Positions 51,450 to 62,300 of a DNA stretch of 64,000 nt are shown here, one piece after another. Each line of letters starts with the position of its first letter. Within the stretch, counting starts at the first letter, position 1. Location: the NCBI GenBank assembly GCA_902562425.1, contig CACETF010000002.1, positions 62,001 to 126,000 of the forward strand, in the 5' to 3' direction. The notes under the pieces are model-generated. The model made no database searches. It saw only the letters and a program-made list of their open reading frames with translations, and was not told where the DNA came from. The DNA comes from Porticoccaceae bacterium (GTDB lineage: Bacteria > Pseudomonadota > Gammaproteobacteria > Pseudomonadales > Porticoccaceae). Both the position numbers and the translations under genes were made by a program.

Positions 51450-52163
51450 TTGGTTAAAGCACGTTACTGGATCATTGTGCCTGCGGGGGGTATTGGTCGT
51501 CGGTTTTCGCCAAAATTACCTAAACAATTTTTCCCGCTCGGACAATCAAACGTCGCTCAACATTGCCTTTCGAGACTGTTAAAAGTACCCCAAATAGATC
51601 GTTTAATTGTCCCATGTAAAATTCGAGAAAAGTGGTGGTCCTCAGTACCAGCAACAATAAATGATCGGGTTGAATTGGTCGAAGGAGGACTCGATCGCGC
51701 AGAATCTGTCCTTAATGGGTTGCTAGCCTTGGCCAAGGACGCAACTTTTAGCGATTGGGTCCTCGTACATGACATTGTGCGGCCTTGTGTCACTCTGGGC
51801 TCGATTATGAAGTTGCGAGAAAGTGTTTATAGACATCCAATAGGTGGAATCTTAGTTTCACCCATTAGCGATACAGTAAAGTTGATTTCAGAGCATGGTC
51901 AGATCAAAACCACCATAGATCGTCGGTATTGCAGACTTGCACAAACACCTCAAATGTTTCGCTATGGTGAGTTATTGGAGGCGATGGAGTATGCGATCAA
52001 ACATAAAAAGGCTGTTACCGACGAATCTTCCGCATTAGAGCAATTGGGTAAGACCATAACGATGGTTGAGGGTCGTGCCGATAACGTAAAGATAACTTGG
52101 GCGGAAGATTTGATTTTCGCCGATGCAATCATAAAAGAGCAAGCGAAATTAGAATGCGAATAG
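51450..52163 (+). CDS. ispD: 2-C-methyl-D-erythritol 4-phosphate cytidylyltransferase
   Basis: Third enzyme of the MEP isoprenoid pathway. The CTP-binding loop is VPAGGIGRRFSPKLPKQFFP. The usual VHDAARP motif is VHDIVRPCV here. TTIDRRYCRLAQTPQMFRY and the VTDESSALEQLG motif follow. 237 residues; the TTG start has AACAGGA about 9 bases upstream. It overlaps ispF by 10 bases. Confidence 0.95.
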   Translation: MVKARYWIIVPAGGIGRRFSPKLPKQFFPLGQSNVAQHCLSRLLKVPQIDRLIVPCKIREKWWSSVPATINDRVELVEGGLDRAESVLNGLLALAKDATFSDWVLVHDIVRPCVTLGSIMKLRESVYRHPIGGILVSPISDTVKLISEHGQIKTTIDRRYCRLAQTPQMFRYGELLEAMEYAIKHKKAVTDESSALEQLGKTITMVEGRADNVKITWAEDLIFADAIIKEQAKLECE

Positions 52164-52630
52164 GCCATGGTTATGATGTCCATGCTTTTTCCTCGGGCAC
52201 TGGATTTACTCTGGGCGGCGTTTATATTCCATACAAAATGGGATTGCTAGCTCACTCAGATGGAGATGTGGTTATCCATGCACTTATGGACGCGATCCTT
52301 GGCGCATTGGGTTTGGGAGATATCGGTGTCAATTTCTCAGACTCTGATTCAGAGTATCTTGGTATTGATAGTCGAAAACTACTCCGCAGGGTTGCAATAA
52401 TGATGAGTGAGAAAAAGTACCAACTCGTTAATGCAGATGTGACCATCGTTGCACAAGAACCTAAAATGGCATCTTATATAGAACGTATGTGTACAAATTT
52501 AGGTCAAGATATCGGCGTTTCAACGGAGTGCATAAATGTTAAGGCTACAACTACCGAAGCCTTAGGATTCATAGGTCGGATTGAGGGTATAGCATGTCAT
52601 GCTGTGGTTCTTTTGCAGTCCTCAGCGTGA
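52154..52630 (+). CDS. ispF: 2-C-methyl-D-erythritol 2,4-cyclodiphosphate synthase
   Basis: Next-but-one MEP enzyme. Metal ligands are in GHGYDVHAF; LAHSDGDVVIHALMDAILGA and the C-terminal ATTTEALGFIGRIEGIACHA are family motifs. 158 residues from ATG 52154, which lies within the ispD end. IspE is not in this window. Confidence 0.97.
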   Translation: MRIGHGYDVHAFSSGTGFTLGGVYIPYKMGLLAHSDGDVVIHALMDAILGALGLGDIGVNFSDSDSEYLGIDSRKLLRRVAIMMSEKKYQLVNADVTIVAQEPKMASYIERMCTNLGQDIGVSTECINVKATTTEALGFIGRIEGIACHAVVLLQSSA

Positions 52631-52660
52631 ATTAATTGACATGAGGCTTACCAACTGAAT

Positions 52661-53599
52661 TTGTTGGATTTTAACTTTGAGTGCTTTCCAAAATTTCTCC
52701 CTTTCCTTGGAGAGGCTCGCATGAAAGCCTCAATGACCGATTTTTGTGTTGATGAAATTCTTGGATTCGAGTTTTCTGGGGTAGGAGAACATTTGATTGT
52801 CAACATCCGTAAACATGGACAAAATAGTCGATGGATAGCGGCGCGATTGGCAGAATTGTCTGGCATAGAGGAGAGACATGTAGGTTACTGTGGGTTGAAG
52901 GACAGATATGCTGTTACATCGCAGTGGTATAGTCTCTATTTGCCGAACCGCTGTTTAAATATGGCTGATTTGAGCCATCCAGATTTTGAGGTTCTATCAC
53001 TCAACCGGCACAGAAAAAAATTACGGCGAGGAATGCATGCCGGTAATTCATTCAATATTGTAATTAGTAACATTACTGCGTCTCAAGAAAAGCTCGAACA
53101 AAGGCTCAAAATGATAGATCATTTGGGCTTTCCCAATTATTTTGCGGAGCAGCGTTTTGGATTTAATGGTGGGAATCTTGTTGAGGCTGCTCGCCTCATC
53201 AATGCATCTCGGTTAAAAGGTAATCGTAGGAGGCATGGTATTTTTCTCTCGGCCGCTCGTTCTTGGCTATTTAACCTAGTGCTCGCAAGACATATTACGA
53301 ATTATCATGATGGGATAATTTTTCCATTTGATGAGACTGGACCTTTATGGGGAAGAGGGAAGAGTAAACCTAATCAATTTGTTGCCTCAACCGAGCGAGA
53401 GGTACTCGCCGATTGGCCGGAATGGAAGCACGCGCTCGAGCACACTGGATTGACTCAAGAGCGACGTAAACTATTTATGCACGCCGATGGGCTAAAGTTT
53501 CATTTTCTAGATAGACGTCAATTGAAGCTTAGGTTTTACTTGCCAAAGGGCGTTTATGCTACAGCATTATTGCGCGAGTTGGCAGAATTTTATCGGTAA
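52661..53599 (+). CDS. truD: tRNA pseudouridine(13) synthase TruD
   Basis: Forms pseudouridine 13 in tRNA-Glu. The catalytic Asp is in VGYCGLKDRYAVTSQWYS; RGMHAGNSFNIVI, FPNYFAEQRFGFNGGNL and FLSAARSWLFN are family motifs. 312 residues, shorter than E. coli (349), mainly in the TRUD insertion domain. The start is TTG 52661, with a weak ribosome site. surE, normally next, is absent. Confidence 0.94.
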   Translation: MLDFNFECFPKFLPFLGEARMKASMTDFCVDEILGFEFSGVGEHLIVNIRKHGQNSRWIAARLAELSGIEERHVGYCGLKDRYAVTSQWYSLYLPNRCLNMADLSHPDFEVLSLNRHRKKLRRGMHAGNSFNIVISNITASQEKLEQRLKMIDHLGFPNYFAEQRFGFNGGNLVEAARLINASRLKGNRRRHGIFLSAARSWLFNLVLARHITNYHDGIIFPFDETGPLWGRGKSKPNQFVASTEREVLADWPEWKHALEHTGLTQERRKLFMHADGLKFHFLDRRQLKLRFYLPKGVYATALLRELAEFYR

Positions 53600-53691
53600 C
53601 TAGGTGCTTCCCTATGTTATATTCTGCTACTAATTGGTCAGAACCTTAACTATTTTTGATTTGGATTCTGCCCCGATGGATGGAGGTAGCC

Positions 53692-54369
53692 ATGAATTCC
53701 CTTGATTTCTCTGGTGTTGGCATGACCTCTCAGCGTACGCGTGAGAGATTAATCACAAGATTACAAGCTCAAGGTATTAATAATCAGAGGGTTCTAGATA
53801 CCATTAGAGTGACGCCACGGCATCTTTTTTTGGATGAGGCTCTTGCGCACAGGGCATATGAAGATACAGCTTTACCTATCGGGTTTTCTCAGACTTTATC
53901 TCAACCATACATCGTTGCTCGCATGACTGAATTGCTTTTAGCGAGAGGATCGCTAAAGAAAGTTCTTGAAATTGGGACTGGATCTGGATACCAGACTACC
54001 ATTCTAGCGCAGCTTGTCACCAAAGTTTTCTCTGTTGAACGGATAAATCCATTGTTGGTAAAGGCAAAAAAAAGGTTCAGAAAATTGGGAGCTACAGGAA
54101 TTAAAGTCAAATTATCAGACGGCAGTCATGGATGGGAAGAGCAAGCCCCTTTTGATGGAATAATTAGTACAGCGGCACCTCAAGCTGTGCCGATTGAACT
54201 TCTTGAGCAACTTGGGGTTGACGGAGTCTTAGTTATACCCATCGGCGGTCTCAATAAGCAAGAGCTGCTCAGAATAAAGCGGGTTGGAGACACGGAACAG
54301 TTCGATGAGGAGGTAGTTGAAACAGTGAAGTTTGTGCCACTTTTGAGTGGTTTGACATATGCGGATTAA
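53692..54369 (+). CDS. pcm: Protein-L-isoaspartate O-methyltransferase
   Basis: Repairs isoaspartyl damage in proteins. RHLFLDEALAHRAYEDTALP, the substrate loop IGFSQTLSQPYIVARM and the AdoMet site VLEIGTGSGYQTTILAQL are diagnostic. 225 residues from ATG 53692, with GGAGGTA upstream; an in-frame ATG at 53656 is rejected. Overlaps the following popT gene by 11 bases. Confidence 0.96.
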   Translation: MNSLDFSGVGMTSQRTRERLITRLQAQGINNQRVLDTIRVTPRHLFLDEALAHRAYEDTALPIGFSQTLSQPYIVARMTELLLARGSLKKVLEIGTGSGYQTTILAQLVTKVFSVERINPLLVKAKKRFRKLGATGIKVKLSDGSHGWEEQAPFDGIISTAAPQAVPIELLEQLGVDGVLVIPIGGLNKQELLRIKRVGDTEQFDEEVVETVKFVPLLSGLTYAD

Positions 54370-55306
54370 GTTATTCGGGAATGTGTTGAGAAATATATCT
54401 CTCATGCTGTTTTTAAAGGGAATGGCGATGGGAGCTGCGGATATGATTCCAGGGGTGTCTGGAGGTACTGTCGCCTTAATAACTGGTATCTACAAAGAGC
54501 TAGTAACTAGCATAAGAGCTTTTGATTCCAGAGCGATCAAATTACTTTTTATTGGCGACATATCAGTCGTTTGGCGACACGTAAATGGTGCGTTTCTCTC
54601 GACTCTGTTGGCTGGGATTTTAACTAGTATCATTATGCTTTCCAAAATTATTGAATACATCATGAAGAATTACGGATTGTTTATGTGGTCTTTTTTTAGT
54701 GGCATCATTTTGGCCTCAGTGGTGCTTCTTTTTCAACGTTATCGGGTAGTAAATTTGTGTCAAATTGGTTATGTTTGCCTTGGTGTAGTCGCCGCTTTGG
54801 TAGTGTCGAACTCTCCTGTTTTGAATTTTAGTGCTAATTATTTAGTTATGTTCCTCGCTGGAGTGGTAGCTTTTTGTGCGATGATTCTTCCCGGTATTTC
54901 TGGAAGTCTGCTGCTAGTTTCAATGGGGGTTTATCCGACTGTACTCTCCGCCGTGGCGCATTTTCAATGGGACATATTAATATTTTTTTCGTCTGGAGGT
55001 TTGGTGGGACTAATATCTTTTAGTCGACTCCTCTCGAAGTTACTTATGTACCATGAGCATTCATTGCTTGTCACAATGTGCGGGTTTTTGATGGGAAGTT
55101 TGCACTTGGTCTGGCCTTGGAAAGATTCGTCAGTGGTTGTTTCACCTGGGTTTGTCAATTTGTCTCCATCGCAATACGGTGTTCTGATCGATGCTGATCC
55201 ACACACTGATATGTGCCTATTGTTTATGGTACTAGGATTATTTTTTGTCTTCGTTGTTAATGCGCTTGGTTTAAGACAAAGTGAACAGCAAAGTATGGAA
55301 AATTAG
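54359..55306 (+). CDS. DUF368 / PopT-type polyprenyl-phosphate transporter
   Basis: Polytopic membrane protein (about 8-9 hydrophobic segments). The DUF368 signature is GMAMGAADMIPGVSGGTVAL near the N terminus, with an inverted-repeat-like copy FCAMILPGISGSLLLVSMG in the second half. DUF368 proteins (PopT) were recently shown to flip undecaprenyl phosphate back across the inner membrane for cell-envelope synthesis. 315 residues. It overlaps pcm and is followed immediately by nlpD. Confidence 0.9.
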   Translation: MRIKLFGNVLRNISLMLFLKGMAMGAADMIPGVSGGTVALITGIYKELVTSIRAFDSRAIKLLFIGDISVVWRHVNGAFLSTLLAGILTSIIMLSKIIEYIMKNYGLFMWSFFSGIILASVVLLFQRYRVVNLCQIGYVCLGVVAALVVSNSPVLNFSANYLVMFLAGVVAFCAMILPGISGSLLLVSMGVYPTVLSAVAHFQWDILIFFSSGGLVGLISFSRLLSKLLMYHEHSLLVTMCGFLMGSLHLVWPWKDSSVVVSPGFVNLSPSQYGVLIDADPHTDMCLLFMVLGLFFVFVVNALGLRQSEQQSMEN

Positions 55307-55307
55307 T

Positions 55308-56132
55308 TTGTCTAATACTCGAAAGGGCATTTTGTCTGTTATTACCATGATTTTGTATGGTTGTGCACAACAGTCTGCACCAGTTGTATCCTTGGATATT
55401 CCCCTACCTGAAATGATTACACATCATGTGGTTCAAGAGGGAGAAACCTTATATTCGATTGCTTGGAGATATGACTTAAACGTATCCACATTAGTAAAAA
55501 ATAATCGACTTAGTGCATCCACAAATATATATCCAGGTCAAATTTTAAATATCGAAGAAGAGATGAAAGCAGATTTCCAAAAAGAGGTGAGTTCATTACA
55601 AACTAAATTACCGAAAGATTATCCGCCTTCAGCGGATTCGTTCAATTTAGAAAGGGCGAAAAAAAGTTCGGAAAAACTGTTTAAGCAACAGAAAGTCGAA
55701 GCAGATGATACAAAGGGTGTTGGAGTACTTACGAACTTAAAAAATGAGAAGGCTTCAAAACAATCGTCTTTAAAAACTGTCAAGAATCATTGGCAGTGGC
55801 CAGTAAGGGGGAAGCTTAAAGCAGAGTTCAACGTTCAAAATCTACAAAAGGGCATTACCATAGAAACGGTTGGTCGTGCTTCAGTAAGGGCGACTGCTCC
55901 CGGTAAAGTGGTTTATGCAGGAGACGGGTTGAGGGGCTATGGTCAACTTATAATTGTGAAACATAATGAAATTTTGCTGAGTGCTTATGCTCAGAATGAA
56001 AAAATTCTCGTTTATGAGGGGCAGGCCATTGATACTATGGAAATAATTTCAAAACTTGGACCTTCGGGTATTCTGTATTTTGAAATAAGAAAGGATGGCC
56101 GCCCGGTTGATCCTTTGGATTACATAAATTAA
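55308..56132 (+). CDS. nlpD: NlpD-like lipoprotein, LysM + degenerate LytM domain
   Basis: Probable activator of the cell-separation amidase AmiC. The signal peptide ends in the lipobox ILYGC. A LysM domain (about 38-85, HVVQEGETLYSIAWRYDLNV) binds peptidoglycan, a charged linker follows, and a C-terminal LytM/M23 domain ends the protein (WPVRGKLKAEFN, GYGQLIIVKHNEILLSAYAQ). The YAH metal-ligand His of active peptidases is Gln (AYAQN), so it should be non-catalytic, like NlpD and EnvC. Start TTG 55308 gives a normal lipoprotein leader; GTG 55281 adds nine residues. rpoS, its usual neighbour, is missing. Confidence 0.9.
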   Translation: MSNTRKGILSVITMILYGCAQQSAPVVSLDIPLPEMITHHVVQEGETLYSIAWRYDLNVSTLVKNNRLSASTNIYPGQILNIEEEMKADFQKEVSSLQTKLPKDYPPSADSFNLERAKKSSEKLFKQQKVEADDTKGVGVLTNLKNEKASKQSSLKTVKNHWQWPVRGKLKAEFNVQNLQKGITIETVGRASVRATAPGKVVYAGDGLRGYGQLIIVKHNEILLSAYAQNEKILVYEGQAIDTMEIISKLGPSGILYFEIRKDGRPVDPLDYIN

Positions 56133-56262
56133 TTAACCGAGCTTCAAAGAAAACAAATGTTATTAGCCTTCCGCGGCATAAAGCAGGAATTTATCGTGTG
56201 ATCGGAATATTTTTTTTGGTACCATACGCTTTAGTTTACCGTGATCCAGACAGGAAAAAGTT

Positions 56263-58245
56263 ATGAACACTTTGTTATATCCGCCTTTGTTGGGTGCTGC
56301 CGGTATGGTCACTGCGCTTGTAATCTATTCGCTTATAATGCGTTATTCGGATGGTGAGGACAAAGTTAAAAAGATTGGTGATCAAATCCACACTGGTGCA
56401 CTAACTTTTATGAGGACTGAGTACAAATATCTTATGATGTTTGTAGCTGTGCTCGTCTTTTTAGTCGGTATTTTTCTATCTATAGAATCTGCGATTGCAG
56501 TATTTGCTGGAGCTGCATGTTCCTCTTTAGCCGGTTTTATTGGTATGTATGCTGCGACCAAAGCGAATGTAAGAACTGCTACTGCTGCTCAAAAGGAGGG
56601 AGCCGCCGCGGCTCTATCGGTGTCTTTTTTCGGAGGCTCTGTAATGGGTTTATGTGTAGCATCGCTGGGATTAATAGGCCTGGGCACCCTTTATTATTTT
56701 TATAACGAATCTCACGTTCATGCTCTGGAGGGCTTTGGCATGGGAGCGTCAGTCGTTGCGTTGTTTTCAAGAGTTGGCGGAGGCATTTTTACAAAATGTG
56801 CTGATGTCGGAGCGGATTTAGTCGGTAAGCTTGAAGCGGGCATACCTGAAGATGATCCACGTAACCCGGGAGTTATAGCAGATAATGTTGGCGATAATGT
56901 CGGCGATGTTGCTGGTATGGGTTCAGATATTTTTGAATCTTATTGTGGGTCGATGATCGCTTCTATCGCAATAGCTTATACCCTAGGTTCTCCTGAACTA
57001 ATGACGTTGCCATTAGCTCTTGCCTCTATTGGATTAATTTCTTCCATCTTGGGTATTATTGTAGTGAAGATGCGCTCAGGAAGCTCTCCTTCAGCAGCAC
57101 TTCGGTTCGGTACTTTATTAGCACCTATAATTTTTATCATTCTTGCATACTTTTTGATAGAGAATTCGTCTAATGTTTCTTTGGACATATGGTGGTGTGT
57201 AATTTGCGGTGCAGTCGGTGGCGTGATGATTGGTTTGGTAACTGAGTTTTATACTGATACAAGTCAACGTCCAGTTAGAAAGATCGCTAGATCAGGTGAG
57301 ACAGGGTCCGCGACGGTCATGATTTCGGGCCTCTCAGTTGGTATGGAATCAGTAGTTATACCAATTTTAGTTCTTGCTGGAGTAATTTTTATATCCACCG
57401 GACTAGCGGGTATTTATGGGGTTGGGATTGCAGCAGTTGGAATGTTATCAACCGTTGGCATCACGATGGCGATTGATGCATACGGCCCTGTGGCGGACAA
57501 TGCTGGAGGCATAGCTGAAATGTCTGGAATGGGTGAGGATGTACGAGAAATTACCGATTCTCTTGACGAATTAGGCAACACCACAGCCGCGATTGGAAAA
57601 GGTTTTGCTATAGGAGCCGCTGCCTTAGCAGCTTTGGCGATAATATCTGCTTATGCGGCAGTAGTATCGGTTAAAAATCCGGAGTTCTCGCTGGAGTTGA
57701 CCAAACCTGTTGTGCTGGTAGGTATGTTCATTGGAGCGTGTATACCATTTTTGATTTCTTCGATCACTATGACTGCTGTAGGCGATGCCGCATTTGAAAT
57801 GATCAACGAGATACGGAGACAATTTCGTGAAATCGCTGGACTGATGCAGGGCGAGTCCGACCCAGACTCAGAAAAATGTGTAGAAATCGCAACTGAGGCA
57901 GCACTCAAAAAAATGATGCTCCCTGGGATTATTGCAGTATCAATGCCGGTTTTAGTAGGTGTTGGTCTTGGAGCAGAGGCATTGGGGGGGATGCTGGGAG
58001 GTGGATTATTGGGTTGCGTTTCTTTAGCACTTATGATGGCAAATGCTGGTGGCGCCTGGGATAACGCCAAAAAGTTTGTAGAAAAGGGGAACCATGGAGG
58101 AAAGGGCTCAGAAACGCATGCTGCCGTTGTTGTTGGAGACACAGTGGGAGATCCCTTCAAAGATACATCCGGACCTTCCATGAATATCCTAATAAATGTA
58201 ATGGCGATTGTTAGTCTCGTCATAGCGCCGCTTCTGACAATTTAG
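56263..58245 (+). CDS. hppA: Membrane-bound ion-pumping pyrophosphatase, K+-dependent type
   Basis: Couples PPi hydrolysis to H+ or Na+ export. About 16 membrane helices in 660 residues. The PPi/Mg site is in [36 protein letters not shown] and [18 protein letters not shown] are also conserved. The segment [14 protein letters not shown] has Ala and Gly where K+-independent enzymes have Lys and Thr (GNTTKAVTKG), which places it in the K+-dependent class that includes Na+ pumps. Which ion it moves cannot be decided here. ATG 56263 has AGGAAA upstream. Confidence 0.94.
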   Translation: MNTLLYPPLLGAAGMVTALVIYSLIMRYSDGEDKVKKIGDQIHTGALTFMRTEYKYLMMFVAVLVFLVGIFLSIESAIAVFAGAACSSLAGFIGMYAATKANVRTATAAQKEGAAAALSVSFFGGSVMGLCVASLGLIGLGTLYYFYNESHVHALEGFGMGASVVALFSRVGGGIFTKCADVGADLVGKLEAGIPEDDPRNPGVIADNVGDNVGDVAGMGSDIFESYCGSMIASIAIAYTLGSPELMTLPLALASIGLISSILGIIVVKMRSGSSPSAALRFGTLLAPIIFIILAYFLIENSSNVSLDIWWCVICGAVGGVMIGLVTEFYTDTSQRPVRKIARSGETGSATVMISGLSVGMESVVIPILVLAGVIFISTGLAGIYGVGIAAVGMLSTVGITMAIDAYGPVADNAGGIAEMSGMGEDVREITDSLDELGNTTAAIGKGFAIGAAALAALAIISAYAAVVSVKNPEFSLELTKPVVLVGMFIGACIPFLISSITMTAVGDAAFEMINEIRRQFREIAGLMQGESDPDSEKCVEIATEAALKKMMLPGIIAVSMPVLVGVGLGAEALGGMLGGGLLGCVSLALMMANAGGAWDNAKKFVEKGNHGGKGSETHAAVVVGDTVGDPFKDTSGPSMNILINVMAIVSLVIAPLLTI

Positions 58246-58314
58246 TATCGGGTAAGGCCATATTTCCAGATAAAAAACTCTAAAGGTTGTCATCTGTCCC
58301 GAGGAGGTGGTTCT

Positions 58315-59388
58315 ATGAACTCTAATGCTCTGGTATCGCTCCTTTTGTTCTTCACTATCCTGATATGGTTGGTGAGTGGACTTTGGTTCTCGGATGAAAC
58401 TGAATCTGTCAATGATTCAGGTGTGAGAGATGATGCTGCGCCAACACCAGTGCAAGTAAAGTATTTCTCGGGGGAATCTTTTTCTCCTACTATGAAATTG
58501 TTCGCAGAAACTCATGCCAATCGGCACGTGTTTTTAAAGGCACAAATACCCGGCGAGGTTATTAATACCCCACAATTACGAGGGGTATTCGTGACTGCTG
58601 GACAAACAATCTGCGAACTGGACGGCGATGGCCGCAGAGCAGATTATGTGAGCGCACAGTCAACCTTTGATAAATCACAACTTGAATACTCGGGGTTTTT
58701 GAGTCTCAAGCGAAATCAGTTTCAATCTGAATTAACAATTGCCAGAGCAGCCGCAGATTTAGAGAGGGCTAGAGTTCGTCTAGATCTTGCTAGAGAAGCA
58801 GTTGATGATCTACAGATAAAGGCGCCTTTTGATGGTTTTTTGGAGACAAGATTTGCGGAAGTGGGGGATTACTTGCAACCTGGAGAATTATGTGGGTTGA
58901 TAGTTGAACTCAATCCACTTCGGGTGAGGGCTCACGTGACAGATCTTCAAATTAGTCAAGTCGAGACTGCGCAATTTGTTGAGTTTGAGGCTGGTAATGG
59001 TGAGATGCACCCGGCCACGATTAACTATATATCCAGCATGGCTGATTCTGAAATTAGAACATTTTTGGTCGAGGCAATATTCCCGAATCCTGCGTCGCAA
59101 ATGCGGTCAGGAGTGATGGGAAAGTTAATCGTCACTGCTCCTGAGGTTATAGCGCACCAAATTCCAGGTTCCGTTTTATTACTCGATGATGATGGAGAAA
59201 TTATTGTTAGGACAATTTCAGGTGACAATGTCGTTAAAAACGTAAATATAACAATTCTTGGTGAGAGTGAACACGCAGTCTGGGTATCGGGGTTGCCGAA
59301 AACTGTCGCCGTCATAACGGTTGGACAGAATTATGTGTTAGCTGGTGAGATAATTGATCCAGTTTTTGAAGACAGTCAAAATGACTAA
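58315..59388 (+). CDS. RND efflux periplasmic adaptor subunit
   Basis: Membrane-fusion protein linking an inner-membrane RND pump to an outer-membrane channel. An N-terminal membrane anchor (about 6-27) without a lipobox is followed by a lipoyl half-motif (IPGEVINTPQLRGVFVTAGQ), a helical hairpin (about 115-160), the second half (LQIKAPFDGFLETRFAEVGD) and beta-barrel domains. 357 residues. GAGGAGGTGG lies directly upstream, a very strong ribosome site. It overlaps the permease gene by eight bases. Substrate unknown. Confidence 0.9.
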   Translation: MNSNALVSLLLFFTILIWLVSGLWFSDETESVNDSGVRDDAAPTPVQVKYFSGESFSPTMKLFAETHANRHVFLKAQIPGEVINTPQLRGVFVTAGQTICELDGDGRRADYVSAQSTFDKSQLEYSGFLSLKRNQFQSELTIARAAADLERARVRLDLAREAVDDLQIKAPFDGFLETRFAEVGDYLQPGELCGLIVELNPLRVRAHVTDLQISQVETAQFVEFEAGNGEMHPATINYISSMADSEIRTFLVEAIFPNPASQMRSGVMGKLIVTAPEVIAHQIPGSVLLLDDDGEIIVRTISGDNVVKNVNITILGESEHAVWVSGLPKTVAVITVGQNYVLAGEIIDPVFEDSQND

Positions 59389-62300
59389 AGATGAGGCAGA
59401 GATTCCTCCTGGCGGAGATTTCATGAACTCGCTCATAAAAACACCGAAAGTCACGTTATTTATAATGCTTTTAGTTTTCTTTGTGGGTATTTTAGCATTT
59501 AAAACTATCCCTGTTGAAATGGAACCCGACATACAGGTGCCTGTTTTTTTAGTATTGGTACAACACGAGGGGATTTCACCAGAAGACGGCGCACGGTTAC
59601 TAATAAAACCAATCGAGACTGAATTAAAAAAATTAGATGGAGTTGAGGAAATAAATGGGATTGCTAAGGATGACTCAATTCAAATTATTGTACAGTTTGA
59701 AATTGACTTGCAAGTAGAAGGGTCATTGACTGACTTAAGGAACGCAGTAGAGCGAGCGAGTACAAAATTTCCAGAGGGCACTGAGGAACCAATTATAGAA
59801 GAAATAAGTATTCGCTTACCTGAGGTAGTTGTTGCGTTTGCTGCGTTGGAAGAGTCTCATCGAGAGCTAAGCGCCATCGCAAAGCATTTTGAAGCAGAGT
59901 TTGAAAAGTTGCCGCATGTGTTGGAGGTTACACTGGGAGGATATCGGGAAGAGGTATTAGAGATCTTACTCCTGCCAGAGCGACTGAGATATTTTCAGAT
60001 TACATTAGATGAAATTCTTAATGTTTTTTCAGTAAACAATCTTGTTGTACCAGCTGGTCAACTAGAAACGACATCAGGTCTTTTTGCTATAAAGCTGCCT
60101 GCCCCCATTGAGGATGAGGGAGACGTAAGAGAAATTCCAATCAAAAGTTCCGGAAGTGGAGTGGTAAAGTTCGGCGACGTCGCTCAAATCGTACGAAAAT
60201 TTAAGGATGCTGATGGATTTAGCACGTTAAATGGTATTGATGCGATTACACTCGACATTATGAAGCGTCCGGGTGCGAATTCTATTGAAACAGTGCAATT
60301 GGTGAGAGACTTGGTTGCACGAGATCGGCACTTATTTTCTCAAAATATCAACATAGACTTCTTGTTTGACTCAGCTCCTTATTCTCAGGCGCTTATTGAT
60401 GAGCTATCGGGGAATATTCTAACCGCGATGGCTTTAATTCTAATTCTCGTAGTTGCTACGTTGGGTCCTCAATCAGGTATTTTGGTGACACTAGCAGTCC
60501 CATTTTGTCTTCTTGGATCGCTAATTGTAATTTTGTTTCTGGGTTTTAGCTATAACTTCGTCGTAATGTTTGGTTTGTTATTATCACTTGGGATGCTGAT
60601 TGATGGTGCGATTGTAGTGGTTGAATTTGCGGATGCGAGAATGAGAACTGGTGCAAACGCTTTAGAGGCTTATCAAGAGGCGGTTGAAAGGATGAGATTA
60701 CCGATTACTGCATCTATAGGAACAACCTTGGCCGCTTTCTCGCCCTTGCTGTTTTGGCCAGGTACTACTGGTAAATTCATGGCTTACATGCCTGTGACTG
60801 TATTCGCAGTGCTTGTTTGGTCATTGTTATACGCATTGATATTTGCGCCAACGCTTGGAGTAGTTATTGAGCGCAGCTTTCTCCCTATTGATTCCAAAAA
60901 TCGAAGTTATCAGTCAAAAAAACCTTCGATTGGCTTGTTAACGTATTTTTATGTCACCTACCTCAAACTTTTAAGGGAGGTGATCAATCGGCCACTGACA
61001 TCGGTTACTCTATTACTTACATTTTTGTTTTTGGTGTTTTTAGGGTATGCAAAGTATGGGGCTGGAAGTGAATTTTTTACGGAGACTGAAAACCGATTTG
61101 GTACAATATCAGTGCGGGCTCAAGGCAATTTCTCTGTTGAGCAAAAACGCGAACTTACCGATCAAGTGGCCAAAAGTATCGGTGAGTTTGATGAAATCAA
61201 AAGCCTTCATGCCACTAGTAGTGACGCCTGGTTGGTTCAAAGAGACACAAGTAGAGACCAAATAAGTGTATTTTTCGTCGAACTTACTCCCAGTAAAGAA
61301 CGTGATCTGTCCAGTACAGAGGTCTTTGAAAAAATTCGAGCAGTTCTATCCAAAATTCCCGGCATTATTGCTACGGGCCAAAATCTTGAGAATGGCCCGC
61401 CAGTAGGAAAGGATTTACAACTTCAAATTTCTTCTACAGATCGTGATGCAATGTATCGAACTGCGGGTGTGGTAAAACGATGGATTTCAAAAAACGTTGC
61501 TGGATTCAGAGATTTGGAGGATACGATGCCCATTGCGGGTGTCCAATGGGAATTTCAGATTGATCGGTCTTTAGCGTCTATGACTGATGTGAATGTTAAG
61601 ACTTTAGGACAGTCGATACAATTGGTTACAAATGGGTTACCTTTGAGTTATTTTAGACCCGATGATGCAGAGGAAGAGGTTGAAATACGCCTCAGATATC
61701 CGAAACTGCAACGAAATTTCGCTGAATTAGATGGCCTTTTGGTCAACTCAGCCCTAGGTTCTATCCCGATAAGTATTTTTTCGAACAGACGGCCTGTTCG
61801 TAAAGTTGACAAAATAAATCGGCTAGATATGCAAGAGTCAGTCATGGTTATGGCGTCTTCGGAGGAAGGTTTCCTGATTGATGACCAAATGCAACAAATC
61901 ACTAAATGGCTAGAGACCGCGGATATTCCTCCCAATGTCGAGGTAAAATTTCGAGGGGTCAATGAGGAGCAGGCTGAATCCGAAAGTTTTTTGCTAATGT
62001 CGTTTGGAATGGCTTTGGGACTTATGCTAATACTTATGCTTGCTCACTTTAACAGCTTTTATCAGACATTTTTAATTCTATTTTCCGTAGTAATATCTAC
62101 AGCTGGAGTTTTGCTGGGATTGCTGGTCGGTAACGAAGTATTTAGCATCACGCTAACAGGTATTGGTATTGTAGCTTTGGCTGGGATTGTCGTGAATAAT
62201 AATATCGTCTTACTCCATACTTATAATCATATAAGAAAAAACAGGATCGGGATTCCACCTGAGGCAGCGGTTTTTGAGGCCACAAAATCTCGTCTCCGAC

